Made by a program: the position numbers and the translations under genes | Notes under the pieces: model-generated | What the model saw: only the letters and a program-made list of their open reading frames with translations | What the model was told of the DNA's origin: nothing | Databases searched by the model: none | Assembly: GCA_945868845.1 (NCBI GenBank) | Contig: CAMBMS010000021.1 | Location: 1-49,126 of the forward strand | Direction: 5' to 3' | Length of the DNA: 49,126 nucleotides | Source: Asaia bogorensis | GTDB taxonomy: Bacteria > Pseudomonadota > Alphaproteobacteria > Acetobacterales > Acetobacteraceae | Shown: positions 41,662-48,985 of the stretch, piece by piece | Layout of the letters: every line of letters begins with the position of its first letter | Numbering within the stretch: the stretch's first letter is position 1

Positions 41662-42690
41662 ATGTCCTGCAGATCCCTCATCTCGGCGCTGCTTTTATTG
41701 GCCGGCGCGCCACTGCCCGCGCAGGCGCGCGACCTGACCATCGCGTTGCGCGAAGGCGGTTGGGTGGATGGGCTGCGCGCGGTTTTTTTTCAGCCTTTCA
41801 CCGCCGCCACTGGGCTTCCCTTGAACGCCCAGCTGATCTGGGATGGTCGGACGGAGAACTTGCGTACGCATCTGAAGGAGGACACGGCCGGCTGGGATGT
41901 AATCCTGACGAATACTCCTGCGCTGGCCGCCGGCTGCGACGATGGGTTTCTTGAAAAACTCGACTGGCCGGCGATCGGCGGCAAGGAGCATTATCTGCCG
42001 CAGGCGGTCAGCGATTGCGGCGTCGGCGCGTTCCTCGCCGCGAGCGTGCTGGCCTGGGACCGCGAGAAATTTCCCGTGACGCCGGGCTGGTCCGAATTCT
42101 GGGACGTGGCGAAAGTGCCAGGCAAGCGCGGCCTGTCGCGCAATCCCCGCGGCACATTGGAATTCGCCCTGCTGGCCGATGGCGTCGCGCTGGGCGATGT
42201 CTACAAGCTAATGCGGACGGCCGATGGCGTCGATCGCGCCTTCCGCCGGCTAGACCAGCTGCGCGCCTTCATCGTTTGGTGGCAGACCGAGGCCGAGGCC
42301 GTTCGGCTGTTGGGCTCGGGCGAGGTGCTGATGACCAGTGCGGCCTTTGCCACGATCGCCGCGGCGAACCGGGCGAATAGGCAAAAATTCGGCGTGCAAT
42401 GGGCGGGCGGGCTGGCGCGCATTCAGCATTGGGCCATCGTCAAGGGCAGCCCCAACCTGCGCCAGGCACAGCAGTTCCTGTATTTCGCCGGCACCGCCGC
42501 GATTCAGGTCCGGCTGGCGGGGTATGGCGGTTTGGCGAAGGGCGTCGCCGAGTTGCGAAGCCCGGAAGCACAGGAGGGTCTGGTCAGCGCGCCGGGTAAT
42601 CTCGCTGCCTTGCTTGCGGTGGATGAGGGGTTCTGGCGCGAGCAGGGCGACAAACTCGATACGCGGTTCGCGGCCTGGCTGGATCGCTGA
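41662..42690 (+). CDS. extracellular solute-binding protein (PotD/AfuA-like)
   Basis: A 342-residue type II periplasmic binding protein. Start is the ATG at 41662 (a GTG at 41632 is the frame limit), with GGAGAG 11 bases before it. The signal peptide ends at AQA near residue 22. The mature region runs 'LTIALREGGWVDGLRAVFFQ', 'WDVILTNTPALAAGCDDGFL', 'DCGVGAFLAASVLAWDREKF' and 'PGKRGLSRNPRGTLEFALLA', typical of spermidine/putrescine or iron-binding receptors. It presumably works with the ATPase 74 bases upstream. It ends 43 bases before the convergent lipoprotein gene. Substrate unknown. Confidence 0.9.
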   Translation: MSCRSLISALLLLAGAPLPAQARDLTIALREGGWVDGLRAVFFQPFTAATGLPLNAQLIWDGRTENLRTHLKEDTAGWDVILTNTPALAAGCDDGFLEKLDWPAIGGKEHYLPQAVSDCGVGAFLAASVLAWDREKFPVTPGWSEFWDVAKVPGKRGLSRNPRGTLEFALLADGVALGDVYKLMRTADGVDRAFRRLDQLRAFIVWWQTEAEAVRLLGSGEVLMTSAAFATIAAANRANRQKFGVQWAGGLARIQHWAIVKGSPNLRQAQQFLYFAGTAAIQVRLAGYGGLAKGVAELRSPEAQEGLVSAPGNLAALLAVDEGFWREQGDKLDTRFAAWLDR

Positions 42691-42733
42691 ATGGCGGGCC
42701 CGCCTGCCCCGCCGCTCGTCAGCGACAAATGCC

Positions 42734-44017
42734 CTAACTACCCGACGCGCTGAGGGTTTGTGGTGCCGGCTCGATCATTTTTGGCCCGCCGCGCTGGATT
42801 TCGAAGACAGCCAACCCGCGCCGCACCCGGCCATCCATTTGCAGGGCGAGCAGCCCATTCGCACCGAGATACCCATCCGCGCGGGTCAGCGCATTCAGAT
42901 TGAAACCGGTACTGGCCGTTACCCACGCCATCGCCGCGGCATCGAAGGCGATATCGGCAATCGCCGGTGGGGCGGCGCCGGTCCTCGCGGTGTAGGCCCG
43001 CGCGAATACCACGCGGTTGGACGGATCGGGCGCCGCGTACCAGGCACCCATCAGCTTGCTGGCCCCGCTTTCCGCCGCTGCCCAAATCGACGGCCCGAGC
43101 ACGCGCACATGCGGCTGATTGGCATCATAAAAGGCCAGCAGCGAGGCGAAGGACTCCAGATTTTCCCCGCTATCTGCGAGTAACAGCCCATCGAACGGTG
43201 CCGGCGGCACGGCACGGCGGTTGATCTCCGACGCGCGCCGCCGCCCCATGGCTGTGCCAGAGGCGCGTGCCACCCTAGCTTCGGCCTCGATCGGGCCACG
43301 CCGGGCGGCGTAATTGGCCATGTCGCGCACCAGCATATTCAATGTCCCGATCGGCGCATCCGGGGCATAGGTGCGGATGTGTGGCTCCGGCAGGCCAAGG
43401 CTCACGGCGGCTTGGGTTAGCCCTGTCCCCAGGGCGCGGCCGAAATCATTTTCCGGCAGCAAGCCGGCCAACCGGCCCTTACCCTGCGCCTGCAATGCGG
43501 CGGCAAGCCGCTGCGCCTGCTGCCCGGGTGTAATGCCCAGGGCCCACACACCTGGCTGCGCCTGTGTTGCATCGTTGGTGAAGGCGAGTACGGGCACGCC
43601 TGCGGCCCGCGCGATCGGCGCCACGGCGGCGGTTTCCGCCGCGCTCAGCGGCCCCAGGATAATGCCGGCCCCGGCCGCGATGGCCGCGTGCGCCGCGCTG
43701 GCGGCGCCTTCCGCCGTGCCGGCGGTGTCCTGCGGATCGAAGGGCGGAGCGCGCTCGGTATCGAGCGCGATACGCGCGGCTTGCACGAGCGCTTGGCCGA
43801 TACTAGCGCGTTCGCCGGTGAGCGGGGCCAGCAACACCACCCGCGTGCCGCCGGAGCCGGCCAACTGCTTTGCCGTGGCTTGCGCTTGCATGGGCACGGG
43901 TGCACCGATGACCGGGCGCGACGACAGCCCGAGCCGGTCCAACCCGATTCGGTCCAGACCGTCGCAGCCGGGCAAGGCCAGGGCGGCCAGCAGGAGTGCG
44001 AATGACCGACGCAACAT
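42734..44017 (-). CDS. penicillin-binding protein activator-like lipoprotein (LpoA/YraM family)
   Basis: A 427-residue lipoprotein with lipobox ALPGC, Cys18, then a disordered Ala/Pro/Gln-rich linker and a periplasmic-binding-protein-like domain ('VVLLAPLTGERASIGQALVQ', 'AGAGIILGPLSAAETAAVAP', 'VRVLGPSIWAAAES'). This is the LpoA C-terminal-domain architecture found in alphaproteobacteria, lacking the TPR domain of E. coli LpoA. It is thought to sit in the outer membrane and stimulate peptidoglycan synthesis. The ATG at 44017 has AGGAG upstream; a TTG further up is the frame limit. Its start overlaps that of the divergent rsmI by 16 bases. Confidence 0.88.
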   Translation of the reverse strand: MLRRSFALLLAALALPGCDGLDRIGLDRLGLSSRPVIGAPVPMQAQATAKQLAGSGGTRVVLLAPLTGERASIGQALVQAARIALDTERAPPFDPQDTAGTAEGAASAAHAAIAAGAGIILGPLSAAETAAVAPIARAAGVPVLAFTNDATQAQPGVWALGITPGQQAQRLAAALQAQGKGRLAGLLPENDFGRALGTGLTQAAVSLGLPEPHIRTYAPDAPIGTLNMLVRDMANYAARRGPIEAEARVARASGTAMGRRRASEINRRAVPPAPFDGLLLADSGENLESFASLLAFYDANQPHVRVLGPSIWAAAESGASKLMGAWYAAPDPSNRVVFARAYTARTGAAPPAIADIAFDAAAMAWVTASTGFNLNALTRADGYLGANGLLALQMDGRVRRGLAVFEIQRGGPKMIEPAPQTLSASGS

Positions 44018-44889
44018 ATGAATCTCCTGAAACACCGATAACGACGTTGGGCGGACTTGTGCTGGTTTCAACGCCGATCGGCAACCTGGGTGATATCACA
44101 ATCCGCGCCCGTGCCGCGCTGCAAGAGGTGGAGCTAGTGTTGTGCGAGGATACCCGTACTACGCAACGCCTACTCGCGGCATTGGGAATATCGGCGCGGC
44201 TGGAAGCGCTGCATGAGCATAATGAGGCTGCCCGTGTTCCCGCTCTGGTTGAGCGGCTGCGCCGGGGCGGCCGGATCGCGTTGGTTTCGGATGCTGGCAC
44301 GCCGCTGGTTTCCGATCCGGGCTTCCGCCTGGTGCGCGCCGCCATCGAAGCAGGCATTCCCGTCACCGCCGCGCCGGGTCCCAACGCCGCCGTCACCGCG
44401 CTGATCCTGTCTGGCCTACCGCCGGCGCCATTTCTATTCCTGGGTTTCCCCCCGCCGCGTACCGCCGCCCGCCGCGCCGGATTCAGCCGGCTGCGCGCCG
44501 CCGAGTTGGCCGGGCTCTCGGCCACCATGGTCTGGCACGAAGCGCCGCATCGGCTAGGTACGATGCTGGCTGATCTGCTGGCGGTGATGGGCGACCGCCC
44601 GGCCACCATCGCGCGCGAACTGACCAAGCGGTTCGAGGAGGTGCGCCGCGGACCCCTTGCCGAACTTGCCGCCCATTACGCGGTGGCGGAAGCGCGCGGG
44701 GAAATCACCGTCCTGCTTGGCGCCGCCCAGGCTGAGGCAACCAGTGCCACCGATCTCGACACGGCCCTACGGACGGCCTTGGCGACACATAGTCTGAAGG
44801 ACACCGCGGCCCTAGTCGCCACCGCCACCGGCCTGCCGCGCAAACAGGTCTATGCTCGCGCCCTGGTGCTCAGCACGGCGGAGGCGTGA
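44002..44889 (+). CDS. rsmI: 16S rRNA (cytidine1402-2'-O)-methyltransferase RsmI
   Basis: A 295-residue member of the RsmI/YraL tetrapyrrole-methylase family. Motifs: 'LVLVSTPIGNLGDITIRA', CEDTRTTQRLLAALGI, 'IALVSDAGTPLVSDPGFRLV' and 'APGPNAAVTALILSGLPPAP', then 'GFPPPRTAARRAGFSRL'. It methylates the 2'-OH of C1402 in 16S rRNA with S-adenosylmethionine, as known in E. coli. Start is the ATG at 44002, with CAGGAG five bases upstream; the GTG at 43996 is less likely. The 5' end lies inside the divergent lpoA-like gene. In many bacteria lpoA and rsmI are neighbours and divergent, as here. A strong hairpin follows. Confidence 0.95.
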   Translation: MTDATYESPETPITTLGGLVLVSTPIGNLGDITIRARAALQEVELVLCEDTRTTQRLLAALGISARLEALHEHNEAARVPALVERLRRGGRIALVSDAGTPLVSDPGFRLVRAAIEAGIPVTAAPGPNAAVTALILSGLPPAPFLFLGFPPPRTAARRAGFSRLRAAELAGLSATMVWHEAPHRLGTMLADLLAVMGDRPATIARELTKRFEEVRRGPLAELAAHYAVAEARGEITVLLGAAQAEATSATDLDTALRTALATHSLKDTAALVATATGLPRKQVYARALVLSTAEA

Positions 44890-44890
44890 G

Positions 44891-44937
44891 ACGACGGAAC
44901 AGCCAGGGGCGTTCTCCCCTGGCTGTTCCGTCGTTTT
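44891..44937. terminator. strong bidirectional hairpin terminator
   Basis: A perfect 19-bp stem, arms at 44891-44909 and 44916-44934, loop CGTTCT, followed by TTT. It starts one base after the rsmI stop. Its right end is two bases from the minus-strand stop of the UGSC gene, so it serves both convergent genes. Confidence 0.93.
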
Positions 44938-45458
44938 CAGGCATTGCCCTTCAGCAGTAGGGCGACGATAGCGGGGAAATGCTCGTCCGCTAGCTTGCGC
45001 AGTTCCGCGTCCGTGCGGTCCTGAATCGGATGCTGGACGAAGATATAGGCTGGATCGATGCCCAGCGATTTCGCCTGCACGTCGGCGGCCTCGATGAACT
45101 CCGTGGTGGCGACGCCGACGGTGGGAATACCGCGCCTTTCAAGGTCTGCGATGTCATGCGTACAGCACGACGTGCAGCTGCCTCAGTCGGCTAGGCCTTC
45201 GATCACCAAATTAACTTCTGCGCCAATCTGCTGCGCCAAGGGCACGGGCGCGGGGCGGGCGACGGTGGGCTTCATGTAGCGTTTGACTTCGATACCGCGA
45301 TCGTTAAGCAATTCATGAATGCGATCGAGGAATACATCGCCGCGCGGTTTGGAAATATCCAACAGGCCGACGATCTTGCCATCCAGCGCCTCGGGGCGCG
45401 CTAGGCGTGGCCGGACGACGGGACTTCGCTCCGATGTGGGATCGAGCAGGGCGGTCAT
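44937..45458 (-). CDS. UGSC-family selenoprotein candidate (UGA read as selenocysteine)
   Basis: Reading the minus strand from the ATG at 45458 gives 91 residues ending in LVIEGLAD, then an in-frame TGA at 45183-45185, then GSCTSCCTHDIADLERRGIP and onward to a stop at 44937-44939. The full product is 173 residues with TGA as residue 92. The tail continues 81 codons in the same frame with normal composition (TVGVATTEFIEAADVQAKSL, PAYIFVQHPIQDR, then LADEHFPAIVALLLKGNA) and stops two bases from a terminator. The TGA stands exactly at the U of U-G-S-C, the motif that names the UGSC (seleno)protein family, first noticed in marine metagenomes; Cys forms exist. A redox role is likely but the substrate is unknown. 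Its ATG overlaps the stop of the thioredoxin-motif gene (ATGA). Against: a TGC-to-TGA nonsense mutation cannot be excluded, and no sel genes lie in the window. Confidence 0.82.
45162..45181 (-). promoter_or_regulatory. possible SECIS-like hairpin just after the UGA codon
   Basis: In the mRNA, GCAGC starting two bases after the UGA can pair with GCUGU, with a bulged U seven bases after the UGA and a small loop containing GUC. A bulged U and G/U-rich loop are hallmarks of bacterial selenocysteine insertion elements. It sits closer to the UGA than the usual window for such hairpins, and an alternative GCAC-GUC-GUGC stem exists. By-eye folding only. Confidence 0.35.
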
Positions 45459-46888
45459 GTTCTTACCTCCTTGGTAACGGGACGGCTGGCACCATCGCCG
45501 GACCAGCCGCCGATAATACCAGAAAACATGCCGGCGCTGCCGCCGGCACGGGTGATCAGCAATCCGCCGGGGCGGATTTTGTTGACTGTCGGCGTGGCAG
45601 GCAATTTGGCCATGCCCTCGGCGATGCCCCTGGCGCCGGAAAGCAGTTCTGCGGCGGGGATTTCGAGCAAGTCGTAAAGCCGGTCATGGAATTTCTGCTT
45701 ACTCCAGCCGGCGGCACGAAACGTGCGTTCATGTTCTGGGCAGACGACTAGAAGCATGTCACACGCGGGCGCAAGCTTTACGTTGTGCACCGCCTTCATG
45801 CACTCGGCGAAGCTGTGCGTGAGACTCGCGGGATCGCGCGATTTCTGATCGACGACACTGTGCAGCCCATAGCCGGCAAAGGCGGTGACGGCGGACTTTC
45901 CCCGCGCAATGCCACGTTGCTGGGCGAGAGGTTCCCAGGAAGAACCTTCTTCATCCTCGGCAAAGCAGAAGGAATATTTACCAGGATTGCCGAGTGCGGC
46001 GCGATCTACCTCACGCGGGCGGCCGCCGCCGATATTACGCACAACCAGTTGCACCGCGCGCCCGATCGTCGCATTGGCGCGATTGCCCTGGCCGAGCGCG
46101 TTGCCGCGCGCATTCATGCCGATATGGGTGCGCACTGGACCGTTCACCACCAGCACGGGGCCAACATACATAGTGGTGGCCAGCACGCCATGCATACAGA
46201 AATCATGCTCCAGCACGCATTCCACCGCCGCCAGAACGGTGGGTAAATATTCCGGCTTGCAGCCCGCCATCACTGCGTTGATGGCGATTTTCTCCACCGT
46301 CGCCGGCTCCAAGTCAGGCGGGCAGATGCCCATCACTTCCTGTGGATCGCGCACCGTGCCGGAGAGCATGCGCATTACGCGCTCCCGCGTCGGCGGAACT
46401 AATGGAAAACCATCCGACCAGCCACGGTCGTACATCGCCTCAAATTCGTCCTCGGAGCCACCCAGGTTAACGAGGCGCGCGGCGAAAAAGGTTTCGTTGA
46501 AGCGGATTTTCAGCCGTTCGATAGTGCCGGGCTCGACATTTTTGGCGCCGCAGCCGGGGCGCATAGCGGGCAGATCGGCGCCGATATTTTGCAGGCCAGA
46601 GACGCGTTCCCACTCTGCCCGGTCCCAGCCGTAGGTACGGTCGATTTCTTTTCCCTCATGCATGCGAATGAGGGTAGGGACAATTTCAATTTGTAACTGG
46701 TGCGAAATATCAAGTTCGGTGTCGTCGATGGGAGTCGCGATAGTTTCCGGAAAGCTCGGATCGTCCTGGGTATAAACGGTAATGCCGGCTCGCGCCGCCA
46801 GATCGGCCAGAACCGACGCGGTGAGTTCGCAGGTCGGGCAATCGCGCTTGACTACGGCGAGCAGGCCGTCAGGAAGGGAAAGATTCAT
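45455..46888 (-). CDS. thioredoxin-motif protein with large uncharacterised C-terminal domain, partner of UGSC protein
   Basis: A 477-residue protein. The first ~85 residues look like a thioredoxin/glutaredoxin fold with a CPTC redox pair at Cys17 and Cys20 and 'IEIVPTLIRMHEGKEIDRTY' supplying the cis-Pro strand. The remaining ~390 residues form a conserved domain I cannot name: 'YDRGWSDGFPLVPPTRERVM', 'NAVMAGCKPEYLPTVLAAVE', 'LVVNGPVRTHIGMNARGNAL' and 'NKIRPGGLLITRAGGSAGMF', with Cys at several spots. Its stop overlaps the UGSC start (ATGA) and it follows the dioxygenase gene by 9 bases. Taken together the three genes look like one redox operon. Domain function unknown. Confidence 0.85.
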   Translation of the reverse strand: MNLSLPDGLLAVVKRDCPTCELTASVLADLAARAGITVYTQDDPSFPETIATPIDDTELDISHQLQIEIVPTLIRMHEGKEIDRTYGWDRAEWERVSGLQNIGADLPAMRPGCGAKNVEPGTIERLKIRFNETFFAARLVNLGGSEDEFEAMYDRGWSDGFPLVPPTRERVMRMLSGTVRDPQEVMGICPPDLEPATVEKIAINAVMAGCKPEYLPTVLAAVECVLEHDFCMHGVLATTMYVGPVLVVNGPVRTHIGMNARGNALGQGNRANATIGRAVQLVVRNIGGGRPREVDRAALGNPGKYSFCFAEDEEGSSWEPLAQQRGIARGKSAVTAFAGYGLHSVVDQKSRDPASLTHSFAECMKAVHNVKLAPACDMLLVVCPEHERTFRAAGWSKQKFHDRLYDLLEIPAAELLSGARGIAEGMAKLPATPTVNKIRPGGLLITRAGGSAGMFSGIIGGWSGDGASRPVTKEVRT

Positions 46889-46897
46889 ACGCCGGCT

Positions 46898-47734
46898 TTA
46901 ACTGGCGCGATAAAATGGGCGGTCGCCCTTTACCGTGACGCGATAACCAGACCGCACCTGCGGGAAGTAATCCCACATGGCAATATGCTGCACGCAGCGA
47001 TTATCCCAAAACGCCACCGAATCCGGCTGCCAGCGGAAGCGCACCTGCCAATGCGGCTGGCCGCAGTGTTCGTAAAGGAAATCCAGGATCGCCTTGCTCT
47101 CGGCGTCCGGGATGTCCTTGATCGCCATGGTAAAGACCGGATTCACATAGATCGCCTGCCGGCCTGTGACCGGGTGAGTACGAATAACTGGATGCTCGGC
47201 ACGCGGAAAGGATTTCGGCCCGTCCGTGCCGATCAGGTTGTTGGTACGCGTATAATTGCGTGTGCCATCGTGAATGGCAGTGAGGCCAGAGAGGAATGTC
47301 TTCATCGGTTCCGACAGCGCGTCATAGGCGGCATACATACTGGCGAAAATCGTATCGCCCCCGACCGGGGGAATAACCTTCAAATTCAGGATGGACCCCA
47401 TGGGCGGCTCGGGATCGCAGGATACATCCGAGTGCCAGCGTTCGCCGGCGACGCGCTTGGATTTTTCATCCGCATGGATAGGCAGGATTTCCGGATGGCC
47501 CGCCGGGCCTGGCGTGTTGGGATGGATGGCCAGCTCGCCAAACAGCCGGCCGAATGCCTTGTGCTGGCCAAGGGTGAGATTCTGGTCGCGAAAGAAAAGC
47601 ACCTGGTGTGCCATTAGCGCATCGTGCAGTTCCTGGAATTGCTGATTGCCGAGCGGCGTGCCGAGATCAATGCCGGAGATCTCGGCGCCTATGGCGGCGG
47701 TGACGGGTTTTACCTGGATGGTCTGATACGACAT
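46898..47734 (-). CDS. TauD/TfdA-family alpha-ketoglutarate-dependent dioxygenase
   Basis: A 278-residue non-haem Fe(II)/2-oxoglutarate dioxygenase. Metal ligands His101 and Asp103 in ERWHSDVSCDPEPP and His250 in 'WDNRCVQHIAMWDYFPQVRS'; Arg261 or Arg265 binds the 2-oxoglutarate carboxylate. Start is the ATG at 47734 behind GGGGGAC; a frame extension to 47773 is not used. TauD hydroxylates taurine next to the sulfonate so that sulfite is released; relatives act on other sulfonates, phenoxyacetates and amino acids. The substrate pocket cannot be assigned here. First gene of an operon with a CPTC protein and a UGSC candidate, which suggests release of a reactive sulfur or selenium species handled by the partners. 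Confidence 0.93.
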   Translation of the reverse strand: MSYQTIQVKPVTAAIGAEISGIDLGTPLGNQQFQELHDALMAHQVLFFRDQNLTLGQHKAFGRLFGELAIHPNTPGPAGHPEILPIHADEKSKRVAGERWHSDVSCDPEPPMGSILNLKVIPPVGGDTIFASMYAAYDALSEPMKTFLSGLTAIHDGTRNYTRTNNLIGTDGPKSFPRAEHPVIRTHPVTGRQAIYVNPVFTMAIKDIPDAESKAILDFLYEHCGQPHWQVRFRWQPDSVAFWDNRCVQHIAMWDYFPQVRSGYRVTVKGDRPFYRAS

Positions 47735-47812
47735 TGAATGTCCCCCGTTTACGCGCGGTTTTACGAGCGTCATTGGGGAGGACTATTCCAGGGAACTGCC
47801 GAGGGCGCAAAC

Positions 47813-48868
47813 CTATTTTGCGGCCGGTTGTTCGGCGTCTAGCAAGGCACGCTTGCGCGGCAGGCCCCAGCGATAGCCAGTCAAATTCCCGTCCGCGCCG
47901 ATCACCCGGTGGCAGGGCACGGCGAGGGAGACCGGGTTGGTGGCGCAGGAACGGGCCACAGCGCGGGTGGCTTTCGGGGCGCCCATCGCGGCGGCGAGGC
48001 CGGCATAGGTACGGGTCTCGCCGGGGGGAATGGCTTGCAGCGCCTGCCAGACGCGGCGCTGGAACGCCGTGCCGCGCAGATCGAGCGGCAGGTCCATCGC
48101 CTGGCGCGGCTCGTCGATGAAGGCGAGGATTCTCCGCAGGGTTTCCGCCAGCCCGGCATCGTCCTGGCGCAACGTGGCATGGGGAAAGCGCTGGTGGAGA
48201 TCGCCAAGAAGCGCATCGTCCGGTTCGGCGAAGCCGAGGAAACAAACGCCCGCCGCGGTGGCGCCGACCAGCAGGCGGCCGAATTTGGTGTCGGCGAAGG
48301 CGGTGCGAATTTCCTCCCCGGCGCCGCCTCTTCGCGTTGCGCCTAAGGTCGCGCCTAGGAGCTTTCCGATGTGATCGTAGGCGCGGCTTTCGCTGCTGAA
48401 GCCGGCTTCCGTCACCGCATCGGCCACCCGGTTACCTGGTGCGAGGGCGGCCGCAAGGCGGCGCGCGCGGACGCCCTCGGCATAACTGCGCGGGGTAACG
48501 CCGGTATGGTCACGGAAGATGCGCAGGAAGTGAAAGTGCGAATAGCCGGCGCGGTTGGCCAAAATGGCCAGCGACGGCATGGTTTCTGACGTCTCGATAT
48601 GCGCGCAGGAATCGGCGACGACCGCCTGGGCCAGGCGCGCCCGCTCGCCTTTTGGATCGCAGCGCCGGCAGGCGCGGAAGCCAGCCTGCTCGGCGGTGGT
48701 CGGGTTAGCGAAAAAGCGGACATTGCGGCGCAGCGGGGGTGGCGAGGGGCAGCCGAGGCGGCAATAGACTGCTGTCGTGGTGGCGGCGTAGAGCGCGTCC
48801 CCCGCTTCGCGGCGAAGCAGCTTGTCCCAATTCAGATCGTCAGATTGGACGGTGCTGTCCGTGTTCAT
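47813..48868 (-). CDS. ada: bifunctional transcriptional activator / O6-methylguanine-DNA methyltransferase Ada
   Basis: A 351-residue Ada protein with all three modules. N-terminal zinc domain with Cys36, Cys40, Cys67 and Cys70 (VYCRLGC...ACRRC), the first being the methyl-phosphotriester acceptor. Then an AraC-type HTH ('ILANRAGYSHFHFLRIFRDH', TPRSYAEGVRARRL). C-terminal methyltransferase domain with 'FQRRVWQALQAIPPGETRTY' and nucleophile Cys319 in AVPCHRV. It repairs O6-methylguanine and activates the adaptive response. Start ATG at 48868; a TTG three codons earlier is possible. A terminator-like hairpin lies about 65 bases upstream, marking the end of the preceding gene on this strand. 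Confidence 0.96.
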   Translation of the reverse strand: MNTDSTVQSDDLNWDKLLRREAGDALYAATTTAVYCRLGCPSPPPLRRNVRFFANPTTAEQAGFRACRRCDPKGERARLAQAVVADSCAHIETSETMPSLAILANRAGYSHFHFLRIFRDHTGVTPRSYAEGVRARRLAAALAPGNRVADAVTEAGFSSESRAYDHIGKLLGATLGATRRGGAGEEIRTAFADTKFGRLLVGATAAGVCFLGFAEPDDALLGDLHQRFPHATLRQDDAGLAETLRRILAFIDEPRQAMDLPLDLRGTAFQRRVWQALQAIPPGETRTYAGLAAAMGAPKATRAVARSCATNPVSLAVPCHRVIGADGNLTGYRWGLPRKRALLDAEQPAAK

Positions 48869-48933
48869 GCGCGGCAATTTACTCAGTCTGCGCGAACCGT
48901 GCCATACGTTGTTTAGCTTGGCTCTCGGGCATG

Positions 48934-48959
48934 AAAAAGGCGCCTCACGGCGCCTTTTT
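48934..48959. terminator. rho-independent terminator of the second OmpA-like gene
   Basis: Arms AAAAAGGCGCC and GGCGCCTTTTT with loop TCAC (plus strand), 26 bases beyond the stop of the partial OmpA-like gene on the minus strand. Perfect 11-bp stem, T-run on either strand. Confidence 0.92.
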
Positions 48960-48985
48960 CCGTTCAGCCAATAATCCCCGTAAGA

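Noticed and set aside
45058-45279. Plus-strand open frame opposite the UGA region of the UGSC gene
   Set aside because: The minus strand carries the motif-rich frame, operon overlap and terminator; the plus frame has no ribosome site or motif.
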